The notes beneath the pieces were generated by a model. It ran no database searches and was not told where the DNA came from. It was given only the letters and a program-made list of their open reading frames with translations. A stretch of 64,000 nt of DNA from Bilabrum cf. latius (Eukaryota > Bigyra: Bicosoecida > Bigyra > Bicosoecida): contig OZ237738.1 in the NCBI GenBank assembly GCA_965178125.1, positions 1,488,001-1,552,000 of the forward strand, read 5' to 3'. The position numbers and the translations under genes were made by a program. Shown here one piece after another: positions 1 through 12,600 of this stretch (positions are counted from its first letter, which is position 1; each line of letters starts with the position of its first letter).

Positions 1-1394
1 CCGTGGAGAAGGGGCAGATGTCGGCCGAGCAGGCCGAGCGGGAGCTGTGGAAGCAGCTATTCTGGAGACCCCTCGACACGCTGGACGTGCTTCGGCTAGA
101 GAGGAGGTGGGTGCTGATGGTGCGCGCTGCCAGAGACAGGATCTCGAGGGCGGTGCTGGGGCCTCCAGAGCTCGTGCACTGCCCCGCGCTGCGAGCCGCC
201 GCCCGGCAGCTGAGGGAAGACATGCAGCTGGCCAACAAGGCCGGACACGTGTTCGCGTGGAGCCTGCAGGAGGCCATGGAGGACTGCGCCGACCTCGCGC
301 AGGCGGCCTCTCCGATTTCCGCGCTCGAGGGTAACCGCACGCTACAAAGGACCGTGATGGACCTCTCCCGCCGGATGCGTCAGCGGCGGCTGGATTTCGC
401 CCTGGTGGACCCGAGGAAGCGACGCATCCTGATGAAGCTGCTGGCCCTGCGGTGCTGGCTGGGCCGCCGGCGGGTCGCCAAGGTGCCGTTGCGTCAGCTG
501 CGGGCGCTCACGATGGCCCTGCGGAGGGGGGACGCGGACGCGGCGGCTGCCACGGACCAGAGCATCCTGGACGGGCTGGAGGGGGTGCACGAGGTGGAGG
601 ACATCGACGACGACGATGAGGATGAGGATATAGATGAAGGGGCTGCTGGTGGTGGTGCGGGCGCTCGCGAAGACGCCGAGATGGGGGTGGGGCTGCCACG
701 TGCGGGGTCGCAGGCAGGGGCGGGCATGCTTCCTTCGCAGGGATCCGTGCTGCTGATGCCTGGCAACACGGACGAGAGGCAGGGGGCCGGTCTGTTCGGG
801 CTGCACCCCGGGGCCACTTCGCTGGCCGCTGTGCGGGCTGACAGCCTGGAGGGGCTGGGGCCCTCCACGCTGCAGTCGCTGACGGGCGCTGTGCTCGCGA
901 TGCTGCGGCGAGGGGCCGAGTCGGAGCGGGCCCGGGAGGAGGCCAAGAGGGCGGAGAGGGGCGCTGCGGCGCTGCTGTCGGGAGACCGGGTGCAGTCGGA
1001 CTCGGAGGACTCGGAGGGTGCCGGGGTGGACGAGGGCAAGGGCAAGGGGGCGAGCGGGGGGATGGAGGTGGAGGACGACGGGGGAATGGGGCTCAGGCGC
1101 AGGGGCAGGGAACAGAGGCAGGGGGGAGGGGGTCTGGGGGAGGCCGCGCGGCTTCGGTATGCCTCGCTGGTGCGGGGGGGGCGGCTGACCCGGAGGGAAC
1201 AACGGGAGCTGCAGGCCGCCCGGCTGCTCGTGCGTCCCCTCCGGGAGCGGTGGGACAAGCTGGTGTCCGGCTGGGAGGAGGCGTACAGGGTGGGGCACAG
1301 CGGGCTGGACCCCTCGGCGGGTGAGCAGGCCTCCATCGTGGGCTGGTACGAGGCCAGGAAGAGGCTCGAGGCAGCCACGCCAAGGCTGTGGTGA
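1..1394 (+). CDS. Unidentified acidic protein, C-terminal part (5' end outside window)
   Basis: The frame is open from the window edge to a TGA at 1392-1394, giving about 463 visible residues and no in-frame TAG. The N-terminal third is helical and rich in Arg and Leu. A run of Asp/Glu follows at about residues 196-213, then Gly/Ala-rich linkers, a second acidic stretch (SDSEDSEGAG), and a basic, helical C-terminus with Trp residues ending ATPRLW. Alternating acidic linkers and basic helices suggest a nuclear protein, but I recognise no domain and assign no function. Long opposite-strand frames here (for example 342-1499) are shadows produced by GC-rich codons. Confidence 0.6.
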   Translation, partial: VEKGQMSAEQAERELWKQLFWRPLDTLDVLRLERRWVLMVRAARDRISRAVLGPPELVHCPALRAAARQLREDMQLANKAGHVFAWSLQEAMEDCADLAQAASPISALEGNRTLQRTVMDLSRRMRQRRLDFALVDPRKRRILMKLLALRCWLGRRRVAKVPLRQLRALTMALRRGDADAAAATDQSILDGLEGVHEVEDIDDDDEDEDIDEGAAGGGAGAREDAEMGVGLPRAGSQAGAGMLPSQGSVLLMPGNTDERQGAGLFGLHPGATSLAAVRADSLEGLGPSTLQSLTGAVLAMLRRGAESERAREEAKRAERGAAALLSGDRVQSDSEDSEGAGVDEGKGKGASGGMEVEDDGGMGLRRRGREQRQGGGGLGEAARLRYASLVRGGRLTRREQRELQAARLLVRPLRERWDKLVSGWEEAYRVGHSGLDPSAGEQASIVGWYEARKRLEAATPRLW

Positions 1395-1619
1395 TGGAGG
1401 CTTTCGGCCCGCGGATGTATTGCGCGAGCTTTCCCGGTTGAATACAGTTCGAGATTTTGGACACGCGTACGGCTGTACTTGGTTCCGGGGGGTGGCCAAT
1501 CCGAAGCAAGCGGCGCCGCTTTTGGTTCCGTTAACCAGTTCCTGTGCACCGCTGGGTCAACAGCGTGTAGCTGCTGCTTGATCGTATTGCAGATCTGCAG
1601 TAGCCAATAAGTTGAATTC

Positions 1620-3587
1620 ATGTCATCTTCCGAAGGCTTTGAGCTTACTTTGAGCGCGGGATCTTTGAGCGCTGCGCAGGCTCGCAAGTATGAACGATCC
1701 GCGCTCGATGGGACCACTCTACCAAAAGGGGTTCCTCTCCCTGCATCCGATCCTAGAGTGGATCCTCTGTCCAGGCTATTTGTTAAGAATGACAAATCTC
1801 CCTTGGAATTGTTTTAGAAGAGGCTGGTGCGTTTGCTGGTGCCAAGCGCGAGGATCCAGCGCCACCTGCTGAACTTGAAGGAGGCTGTTCCTATGCCAGA
1901 GGACGGTACCGATGAGCAGGATGACGCGAAGGGCTTGGTCAGTAGGATGCAAGGGTCAGCTCTGCGCCAGCCCCCCGGGCAACCCGTGGTGATTATTATG
2001 CTTGAGACTCTACTCTCCCGTGGACCAGACGGGCCTCTGCTTCCATTCGATAGGCTGCCAGATGTCGTGTCAGCGGTAGACCGGACGGTATCGCAAGTAT
2101 GTCCACCTCCGAAGGGCGGTAATAGCCATGAACAGCCAGGCAATCCAGTGCATGCCCTGACGGGCGCGGCAGCCTCCGTCGCCAACTTGTAGCCAGCCCT
2201 CATGCCGCTGTGGTCACCCATGCCGGCGCGCGAGATGCCCGTCGACCCGACCGGCTGGGTCACCACCCAAAGCGGCATGATGCGGTGCCACGGCTCCTGC
2301 GCCTCCATACTGGACCACTTCGGGCGGCACACGCACTGCACGCTGCAGGGCCACGGCGCCGGGAGGGTGGTCATGAACGTTCCTCCGGGGTGGGACCCCC
2401 GCGCGCAGACTCCACACCAGGCCATCCTGCTGCCCTCGGATAAGCCGCAGTCCGACGTCCAGGTCGTGGTCGAGCTGCTCCAGCGCCTGCCCCCGGGCGA
2501 GAACTCCCCAGTCCCGGGCGCGCCCCCCGGGCACCACATCCTGTACCAGGGAATTGGCACGGTTCGGAGCCGACGCACGGGCCCGCAGGCACCCAGGGAC
2601 GGCGCCCCGCCCCTTCGCATCCGCCTTCACAAGCAGTCGTTTGCAGGAGGGGCCGCGGCTCCGTCCTCCTCGTCCTCGTCCCGCCCCGAGAGCGTTGACC
2701 TGGTGGTGCTGCACCTTGGGCAGCCCAGGCCAGGGGGGCTGCCGCGGGGAGCGCCGGCATCGCAGGCCATAAACCCGCATGCTCAGTGGTCGCTGGGCGC
2801 GTGGGGCTTCCGCACCACCGTGCTGCGGGCAGCCCCCTCAAACGCTGCAGAGGCCGCCCGCGCAGCCGCCGCCTCCGGAGCCACGGGTGGCGTGCTGGGG
2901 GCCGTGGCAGGGCTCGGGTGGAAACCTGCGCCCGTGCGGAGGGCGGTGGGACACGTCTGTGAGTGGCTGTGGGCCGCGGCGGAGGCGTGTGCGGCGGCGG
3001 GGCAGGCCAGGCGGGCGCAGTCGGCTGTTGCCGCGGCAGGCCGGCTGGTCCTGGTGGTGGGGTCCGGCGCGCTGGTGCTGGGCCAGGCAAGGGCGCTGCG
3101 ACTGGTGGCCGAGGCACTGGGCCCGGCGGCGAGCGCGAGCGCTGACGTGGTCCCGGGTCACGAGGTGCGCGGCATCTGCCACGCGCTGCTGGAGTCCTCC
3201 GGGCTGCGGGCCGGGGGCGCGTGCCCCGCCGCCGACGTGAGCACGCTGGCGCGGGCGGCTGACTCCATCGTGGCCACAGCTGCCGCCGCTGCCAGCGCCG
3301 TCACGCAACCGGGCGGCGGCGCGGGGCTCCGGCCGGGTCAGACCGAGGTGGCATTCGCCCTGGAGGTGGGGCAGCCCACTGCGGTGGAGGTGTGCGACCT
3401 CCTGCAGAGGGCGGGGCGCGCCGGAGACACGGGGGCCGTGGATCGGGCGCTGCAGCTGGTGGGGGCACTCGCGGCGGGTTTGCGGGCCAGCGGTGTGGAC
3501 CCCGAGGTGCTCTTCGACTCGCAGGGGGGGCAGGGTGTGGGGGCTGCGGGCGCGCGGGGGGCGGCAGCCGCAGCTGGGGACGACTCT

Positions 3588-3618
<31 letters not shown>

Positions 3619-6600
3619 CGGGTAGTGCGGAGGTGGGGGGGCTCCAGGACACGGGCCCCCTGCAGCAGATCGCCAAGTTCCTGGTCAGGTGCGCCGCCCG
3701 CTCCACGGGGCTGGCCTCTGTGGACATGGCAAGGGCGGCAGTGGCGGCCTCATCCGCGGGTGCTTCGGGCAGTGGTAACCCCACCGCCAGTCCCACAGCA
3801 GCCCTGCAGCCGCCCGCGGACGATGACCCGGTGGACGTGCCAGTACCCCCGTCCCTGTCCATTGACAGCCTACGGGCAGCCACAGAGGTGCTGCTCCGAG
3901 GGGCGGATGTCTGGAGCAGGGCAGACCCGGCCGGTTTGGCCACTCTGGGGTTCAGCGCCCTTGGCTCGTGCGGCGGGTCATCCGCTGGTCCGTCCTCCAC
4001 CCCCTCTCCCGGTGGGCCGGTCGATCTCCCCCGCGTGGCGCTCGTGCTGCGGGACGTGCTACTGCCCTTGGTGCGTGGAGGGGCCCAGAGGCGCATCGGC
4101 GGCTTCCTGCCCCTGCCCCTGCCCACCAGCACCGCCGCCGAGTACGCCGCCACCGGCGAGGTGCAGCGTCAGCGGGAGCAGGTGCGGCTCTTGCTGACGG
4201 CGGTGGAGGCCCTGTTCGAGGACAAGACGGGGCTGGGGCCCGCGCGAGACGAAGGGGAGAGCGCGGCTGTCCATGGCTTCCAGCAAGAGGACGGAGAGGA
4301 CGGGACGCACGGTGTGGACCTGCACCCGGACCCTGCCTCCGTGGACACCCTCGCGATCCAAGGGGGAGGAGAGGCAAACCAGGCCCCGGTCGAGGCCGTG
4401 CGACTGCTGCAGACGTACGCCAGGAGGCTGGCAGCAGAGGCGGTCCGGCGTGGTAGAGAGGCCGGCACGATGCTGGGCGCAGATCCAGGGCAGAGCCACG
4501 CGTCGGTGGTCGCACTGGTGGAGCTGCTGCGAGCGGCGGTGCCCCGGCTGGAGCGGTCGGCCCATCGCACGGGGGCGGGGAGCAGCACCTGCGCGGTGCT
4601 GGGGCCCTGCGTGGCCGATGCCCTAGGCGCTGCGTGTTCCCTGTTCAGGTCTCCCCTGCTGGCGGAGGGCGCGCTGCCCGCGGCCCTCGCTGCACTCAGG
4701 GTGTCCAGAGACGCGATGGCGGGGCTAGCGGCTGCCGGGCCGGCGGGGGCGGGGCACACGTTGGGGGCCGTGTGGCGGGCGGTGCGCCGTGCGGCTGCCT
4801 GGCTGGTCCCCCGTCTGGCCATGACCCTTATCAGCGGCCCGCTGGTGGGGTCGCAGGAGCTCAGGGCGGCGCTGTGGCTGCGGGCCCCCGTGCTGGCGAA
4901 GGGTCGGCGGGAGGCGCAGTCGGGCAGTGCCGCGGCCCTCGGCTCGGTGGGGCTAGAGGAGGACGAGGAGGAGAAGGAGGCAGCGAGGGCGAAGAGGCTG
5001 GCCAAAGAGTCCTTCGTTGCGGGGGGCGTGCTGGGCGTGGGGGCGGCGGGCGCCTGGGCGCAGGACTGGGCGGCCACTGGGCTGCTGCCAACGGCGGCGG
5101 GTGGCAAGGGTGCGGGGGTCGGTGGGGGTGCATCGAGCGCCTCTGGGTCGAGTTCAGCGGGTGGGGGGGTTGCACCCTCCCGGGAGGATGGAGAAGGGGA
5201 GGGCAAGCGACTGCTGTCCCGCGCCGAGATCAAACAGGCGGTGGCCGATAGCGTGGACTACCTGCGGCAGGTCAAGGTGCTGACGAGGATCGAGAAGAGG
5301 TCCAGGTACACCAAGAAGGGCACCGACAGGGCGATCCTGGCCGCACTCGTCACACACGCGGGGCCCTGGGTGCACCAGGAGGTCGCGGCCGCTGCCAAGC
5401 ACCTGACCACGGGAGGGAACAAGTCGAGCCTGACTCCGAGTCCCTCGCTGCAGCAGGTGGCCGAGGTGCTGGATATCGTGCGGGCCCGCATTGGCACCAA
5501 GTCGGACGAGGAGCAGAAGGCCGCCGCCGCCGCTGTGCGGAAGCAGTGCTCCTTCATCGCTCAGATGCACCCCGCGCTTGACAGCTCAGGGGTGGACGGG
5601 CTGCGGGGAGACGTGGGCCGTCAGATCCAGCAGCTGAGCGTGTCGGCCACCGCCCAGGTGCATGTGCGCGAGACCGGGCTGGGGCTGCTGCCCAGTCGAA
5701 TGGAGACCAGTGACGAGGACGACGACGAGGACGAGGGTGGGGACGAGGCCGGGGAACAGGGCGCGGGGCTGGTGGACTGGGAGGCCATGGTGGACCGGGC
5801 GATGCGGGCCCAGCGGGACCCCTGGTCCCAGTTTCTTCAGGGAACAACGAGGGCCCCCGAGGGGGGTGAGAGCCCGGGTCCTGTCGTAGAGGATCTCAAG
5901 AGCAGGGTGACTGGGATGGTACTCAAATCGCTGCGGTACTACCTGGAGGCGGACTCCAAGCCCGGCCCTGCTGCCCTGCGCGCCCTCATGCGCCTCCGAG
6001 GAGTGCGAGCCTCCCAGCGGGCCAGCGGCCTGCGGGCCATGGCTGCATTCTTGCGGGAGGCATTCAGGGAGCCACAAGACACGAGGGCAGGCGGCGAGTC
6101 GGGCAGCGACGGGGGCTCCTCCCCTGACGCGCTGCATCGGGCGCAGAGCCACGCGAGGAGGTCCCTGTCCCGCCTGTCTCACACAGGGGGCCGCAGGTGG
6201 GCGGATGCGCGGCAGATGCTCCGGGGGGGCCTGGGGCCGTTCGTGGCCGGGGCCTTCCGTTTGCTGGTGCCTGCCATGCGGGGCCAGTTTGCCTACCGGT
6301 GGATCCCAGAGGACGTGCGGGAGGCGGTGGATGAGGCAGGGGGAGGCGGTGGTGGTGTGCAGGAGGATGGATCGGGCGGGCTTATGGATGGTGGTGGAAT
6401 CGAGGGAGACGGCGGGCAGTTCGACGTGCAGGACGCTCTTCTCGCAGGAGGCGGCGTGGCGGACACGAGCGCGGCGGGTGCTCTCCAGGCCGATGGCGGC
6501 GCCTTCGGGGCTGCCTCGGGGGCCGGGTCCGATGCGATGCCCATGGCAGCCGGGGTTGGATCTGGGCGAGCCTCCTCCAGTCTGCGGGACAGGAGCCCGT

Positions 6601-9600
6601 CCATGATGGTGCTGCAGGCCGCCTCGGCTGCGGCCAATGGCGCGACTGGGGCATTAGGCATGATGCGCGCGACCATGGCCGCCCGAGGGGCCTCTGCTGG
6701 AGTGCTGGTGGGCCCTCAGCGGCCTGGGTCTGCCGCAGCCGCCGCGGCATTGCCTGCGTCCCTCGCTGCCGCGGGCTACGACACCGCCTCTGTGGACGCC
6801 CTGGAACCGGCCGCCACACTCCAGGACGCAACTGCCACTGCCCTGCAGCCCACTTGGAGCCCGGCGCACCCCTCGGCGCTGCTTGAGGGATGCGCCTCGG
6901 ACCTGAGGGAGGCAGTGCAGGCGGCCTTCGAGGCGCTCTACTGGGACGCCTCCACGGTCCTGCGGCAGTGCGCCGCTGCGCTAGAGGAGGCCGCCAGCTC
7001 GGCCGTCTCTGTGCCTGTCTCGCGGCCGGGCGTGTCTTCCATCGCGGGGGGCGGCCGCGGGGGAGCCGGCGGTTCGCTGTCCCTGACTGTGTCGGACGTG
7101 GCGGTGCTGCGGCCCGTGTGCTCGAGCGTGATGCGTGCGTGGAGCATCGACCTCAGGCCCACGGACGGGCAGTTGGTGGTGCGGTCTGGCCTTCTCCCTG
7201 CCCTCAGGCGGCTGGCCTCCCTGGAGGGGGCCGCGCTGCGGGCCGCGGGCACCTCTTCCCAATGGGACAGCCTGCAGGAATCTATCAAGGAGGGAGGACC
7301 CTCTGGAGATGCCAGCCTGCTGTCACCCGCGGACCGCCTCGTGTGGGCGAGCGCCGCTCTGCTGCAAGGGGGGCTGCCCAAGAGGAGGGCACTGGGGCTC
7401 GTGCTCAGGAGCATTTCCCGCGTGATGCCCGGTCCTCAGGCGGCGGCCTTTCTGGAGCAGCAGGGGCTGCGGGGGAGCCTCCGCGAGGTGCAGCGCACGG
7501 TCACCACGAGCCACTTGCTGCAGATCATGGAGGGGCTGTGCACCGCCCGCGCCCCGCCTCCGTCCCTGGAGGGGCTCTTCGACGAGCGCACGCCGCTCAT
7601 CGGGGTCAAGGCTCCCTTGCGCAGCGTGCCGGCGGGGCCCTCCAGCGGGGCAGGCGCGGGCAGCGGAAGCGGGCCTTCCATGTAGCCCGCGCCCCCCATC
7701 CGGCGCGCGGCCTCCTTTGACCCCCTAGAGGCAGACGATGGAGGGCTCCCCGATGGCCCGCTCCTGTCGCGGTCCATGCAGGGCCTGCTGCGTGGCCCTG
7801 AGGAGCTTCCCGTGCTGCAGAGCCTAGAGGACAGCGTCTGCATGCGGGGCAGGTACAGGGCCGTGGGCGCTGATGACGAGGCAGCCGCGGACAAGTCGCT
7901 CTCCGATAGAGCCGACCATCTCCTGCGGTACCTGGTGCTGTGCGCGCTCGCACGGGACACGAATGAGGAGAAGGTGGCCAGCGTGACGGAGTTCAGGGAG
8001 TCCGTGGGGCGCAGCGCGGGCGCCAGCGGGCAGGAGGTGATGACGGTGGGGTCCTTCGAGGGTCTCCAGTCTCTCCTGCAGCTGCGGGCGGCGGCGGTGG
8101 AAATAGTGGTGGCGGAGCTCTCGCAACTGGTGGCGCTGCTCATGCAGCCGGCCGAGGAGGGCATCCGCGGGGCGGGGATGGTGTCACGGTCACTGGCGAG
8201 GGGGCGCAGCGGGCGGGTGTCCTCCTCGGGCCGCACCCCTAACCCCGGGCGAAGCGCCAGCAGCGACAGCCACGGTGCCTCAGGGATGCGGAGCCCGTCC
8301 TCGGCCTCGGTCTCTGCCCCCGGGACGGGCGTACCCGAAGAAGGGTGGTCTCTGCTGGAGCCCCTGGAGCTGGAGGCGAGGTGCGACGGGCTGCTCAAGA
8401 CGATCGTGGTCTGCGGCCGCACGCAGTCCGGTGCGCAGCTGCTGGCGGTGCCCCGTATGGTACGCTGCCTCGTGCGACTGCTGCTGCCCCCCGGCCGTGG
8501 GTCCCTGTGGCAGACGGACCAAGGGGTTAAGGACTTCTCCACGAGATGCAAGCGTCTGGCACTCCAGGCGCTCTCCGCCATCGGAGGGCAGCTGTCGCCC
8601 GCAGATACCTCCCGTGCCATCCACCAGGCCATGCGGTCTGCCGGTGGCGGGTTGGAGGATCTCCTGGGCGGGGAATCGAAGGAGGCAAGCGGTGACGAGG
8701 AGAAGGATGATGAGGATGGGGACGGGGCGGAGGGCGAGGGCGCGAGGAAGCGCGATGAGGGGGCGGGGGCGGGGGCTGGTGCAGGGGGCACGGATCGGTG
8801 GGTACCGCTGCCTGGGACGCACCCCTTCGTGCACTTCCTGCTGCAGTCAGCGGGCGAGACAATCTGCGGGCGCGTCGTAGAGGGTTAGGCCGAGGGAGAG
8901 GGCATGGATGCTGCTGATAGCACCATGCCGGATGGGCTGCCTGCCCTGGCCCTGTTCGGGCCGGGCAAGGCCAGGCAGGCCCTCGCCTCCGAGGCGCTGA
9001 CGTGCCTGTGCGAGCTGTCGGCCGCTTCCACCGCCTGGCGATCGGAGGTGTGGAAGGCAATCGGGGCAGTGATCCGGAGGGTGCTGCCGGCCTTGCAGCG
9101 GCTGGTGCCCCTGACAGAGGCCTCCAGTGGGTCTGGCGAGAGCAAGGCGTCGGAGGGCGGGGAGGAGCGAGGGGCGGAACTGACGTACGCTGACGTGGTG
9201 GATGCGCTGGAGGAGGCGGAGGTGTCCCCTGCCGAGGTGCATCGTGCCGTGGCGGCCATCAGCCTGGTGGGCGGACCGTCCGAGTGCATCCGAGTGGGAG
9301 GCCGCGTGCGGGTGCTGCCTGCGCCCCGGCAGGCCACGGGGCACAATGACGAGGACGATTCGAGTCAGGGGGGCTGGGGCGTGGTGCTGTCGCTGGGCCG
9401 ATCACTCTTCGGGGAGCTGCTGGCATCGAGGAATGCTGAGCTCATGCAGAGCAACTTCGCGGGGAGGCAGCTGCCGCCCGTGGGTGGGGTGCTGCGGTCC
9501 TGGCGCAACCAGCAGCTGCACAAGGCAGACCCCGCGCTGCTTGGTCCCGGTGTGGGGCAGGCCATGGTGGTGCTGACCTCGGAGTCGGGCGAGGACGTGG

Positions 9601-12600
9601 ATGCCGCTGCAGCCACTGGGGGACGAGAGCGAGCCGGACACGCGGGTGCTGGCTTGCTGGACCACCTGAGCATCGGGTATCCGCAGCCGAGCCAGCTGCC
9701 AGTGGTGGTAGTGGGCGTGCAGCGGCTGGTACCTGTCGCGGCCGCCACCCGCCCGGGCAGCATGCCTGTCCCAGCGGCCGGAGACGAGTCCGGGGGCGAG
9801 TCTGGCGCCTTGGGTCGACCCCCATCCCTGGCCCGCATGTCCTCCGTGCCCACGGATGGAAGCACGGCAGGGCCTGCAGGGCTTGCGACGCTGCCCCGAG
9901 ACCTGCTTCAGTTCTTCCTGTCCGCGGTGCAGCTGCCTCCGGCCAACTACATCGACGGGGCGGACGGGTTCGGGGCGCAGTGTGCCGTGGAGCACGTGTC
10001 TTGGATGACTTTGCTGCGGCTGCACGCGGCCCGCTCCTTCCCCGCTCTCTCGCAGTACGGCCTGGTGCGCCCTGCCATCAGGGAGCTGCTGGCAGAGGGC
10101 ACGCGGGGGGCGGCGGCCGCGGGAGGTGGGGTCGGCTTTCAGGCCGTTCGTGCCCTGGTCAAAGCGGCGCTGCGGCCCCTGCACAACTCGACTCTGATCA
10201 CCCGCGCGAGCCTCTCCGAGAGGAGGAGAACCCTGCACCGGTGGCTGCTGGAGGCGAGGCAGACCAAGGGGGCCGCCTTCCTCTCTCCGCACACAGACAC
10301 GGCAGAGGCCGAGGACGTGCCCCGCGGAGACGGAGACGCGACCGTGACTCCGGCTCGAGCTAGCGTGCTGGCGGCAGTCGAGTCGCTGACCGGGCAGAAG
10401 CTGACCGGGGCGGCGGCGGCCGGCTCTGGCGGTGCAGGGGCCGCCGGCGGCGCGCTGACGGTGGCGGCACGTGTGGCCGGTTCCACCACCGGGACGGATC
10501 TGATGGCAAGCGGGCTGGTGACCACGCTCACGGAGATGACGGCAATGAACTCTACCATCTGCCGGGCGGCTCTGGAGATGTTCCAGGGTGACTCGAACCA
10601 GGCGGCGCAGTGGCTCCTTGACCCAGACAACAGCCGCTGGACGGGCCAAGGTGCCGCACACTCCCAGCTGGATGACCCCATGGTGGGGTCGTGGCGACAG
10701 GGCCAGGCCGCCATATCGGGAGGCAGCGCCAGGTCCAACAAGGCAGGGGCCGTCCACGACAGCGTGTCTGTTACGGACGAGAACGTCGCCGCCCTTGTGG
10801 CAGAGCTTCTTGCGGACCCATCGGCCGCCATGGGCCCAGCCGATACCAAGGCACTGACGCCGGCCGTCACGAGCGGCGGCAGTACGCGAAAATCGGTGGC
10901 TGGAGCGGCCGAGAGTGGCGCGGCGCTGGCGTCAGCCGCAGCCTCCGCTGGGTCGGGCACCTCTCACCGTCGCGGGGCGGGCCGGCAGCAGAGCGTGATG
11001 GCTCTCAGGATGCAGGAGGCCAGGACAGGAGGAGCCGGAGAAGCCGAAGGCGGTGCGTAGGGCGGCAACAGCAGCGGGGACGATGACTCAGATGCCTCAG
11101 CGGCTCTCAGCGGGGCGTACGCTCAGCTGCTGTCCGCTGCTGGCGTCCGCTTCACCTTTACGGGAGTGCTGCCGCCCAGGATGCTTGCGAGCGCGGCGGC
11201 AGCAGCGGCGGCCATGGGCGAGGCAGCAGTGCAGCAGCGCGCGTTTGTGCCCAACTTTTAGCAGGACAAGGGAGGCGTGCTTCCCGAGGGCATCTGGAGG
11301 GGCGCCGCCGTCAGCGTGAACGGGGGACTGAACGACGTCTCGATGGACGCGGCCTCCATGGGTACTGTGAGCTACGTGGACTAGGAGTACAGGTCCGGGC
11401 TGCTCGAGTCGCTGCGGTGCCGCGTGTCGTTCTGGAGCGAAGGCAGCGGCGCAGAACTGACCATCCCTATCCACCTGCCGGTGAGCGAAGACAAGGCATC
11501 CCCTGAGATCGGGCTCAACGTGACTCTGGGGAGGGCGCCTCTCTTCGGCAGCAAGGGCGCCTAGGAGGCACAGCAGCAGCAGCAGCAGCGAGGCGGCAAG
11601 AAGAACGCGGGGCCCAGCAAGCTGGTGGCGCTCCCGCTCAACCGACCCACGCTGGTGGGAAGCTCGGAGGTGACCGGACTCGCGGGGCTGGCCGCTTCGC
11701 TTGCCGTCACAGATGACGCGCTGGCCACGATGTACAGCCGCGAGGCCGTGCTGGTGCTGCTGCAGACCGCGCAGGCCAACGCCGAGCAGGCGCAGGCACT
11801 GGCCCCTCGGGGCGCGAGCCCGCAGTCGCTGCCTATCGACGTGCAGGACCTCTTGAGGCTCTTCCGCCTAGTCTCTGCCTCGGAGGTGGACTTCAAGGGG
11901 GCGGGCGGGACGCTCAGCAGGAAGGACGCAGCTGCTGCCGAGGCGCAGAAGCTGGCGGGATACCTAGCGCAGCTGGAGTCGCACGGACATGCGGGCGGGG
12001 CACACGCCGGCCTCTAGCAGCAGTCCACGGCCAACGTGCTGGGTGCTATCATGCGGAGAGCTCTGCTGTCAGAGAGCGAGGCGGTGGAGCGGGCAGCCGC
12101 GACCGGTGATGCAGCCGCCGTGCGCTCCATGAGCCAGCTGGGAACCCTGGCCGGCTCCGGGTCAGTGGCTGCGGCGGGGAGCGGCGCGGCGGGGGATACC
12201 ACGGCTCGGTATCCCATGGCGGCTGGGTTCATCAGCGAGGTGGTCCGGAACATCACGGGCGTGCAGACAGGAGCGGGTGGGTCCAAGGCAGTGGAGAGCG
12301 AGGCGCTGGTCCTGCACTCGATGCATCCACTGCCGCCCGGAGTGCCGTACTGGGTGGAGGCCCGGTTTCCCGGCGCCTCGCAGCTGCAGCTGGAATTTGA
12401 CTCGAGGACCAAGACTCCCGCAGTGACCATGCAGCAGGGGGGGGTCGTCACTGTGGCCAAGAAGGCCGGAGCTTCCGATTACACGGTGCGGGTGCTCCGT
12501 GGCCGCAGCCGACACGCTGAAACCATGCCTGCCCTCATTGACGGAGACAGCGTGCGCGTGACGCAGGGCATCTACTTTGGGGAGGTCAAGCCAGACCTGT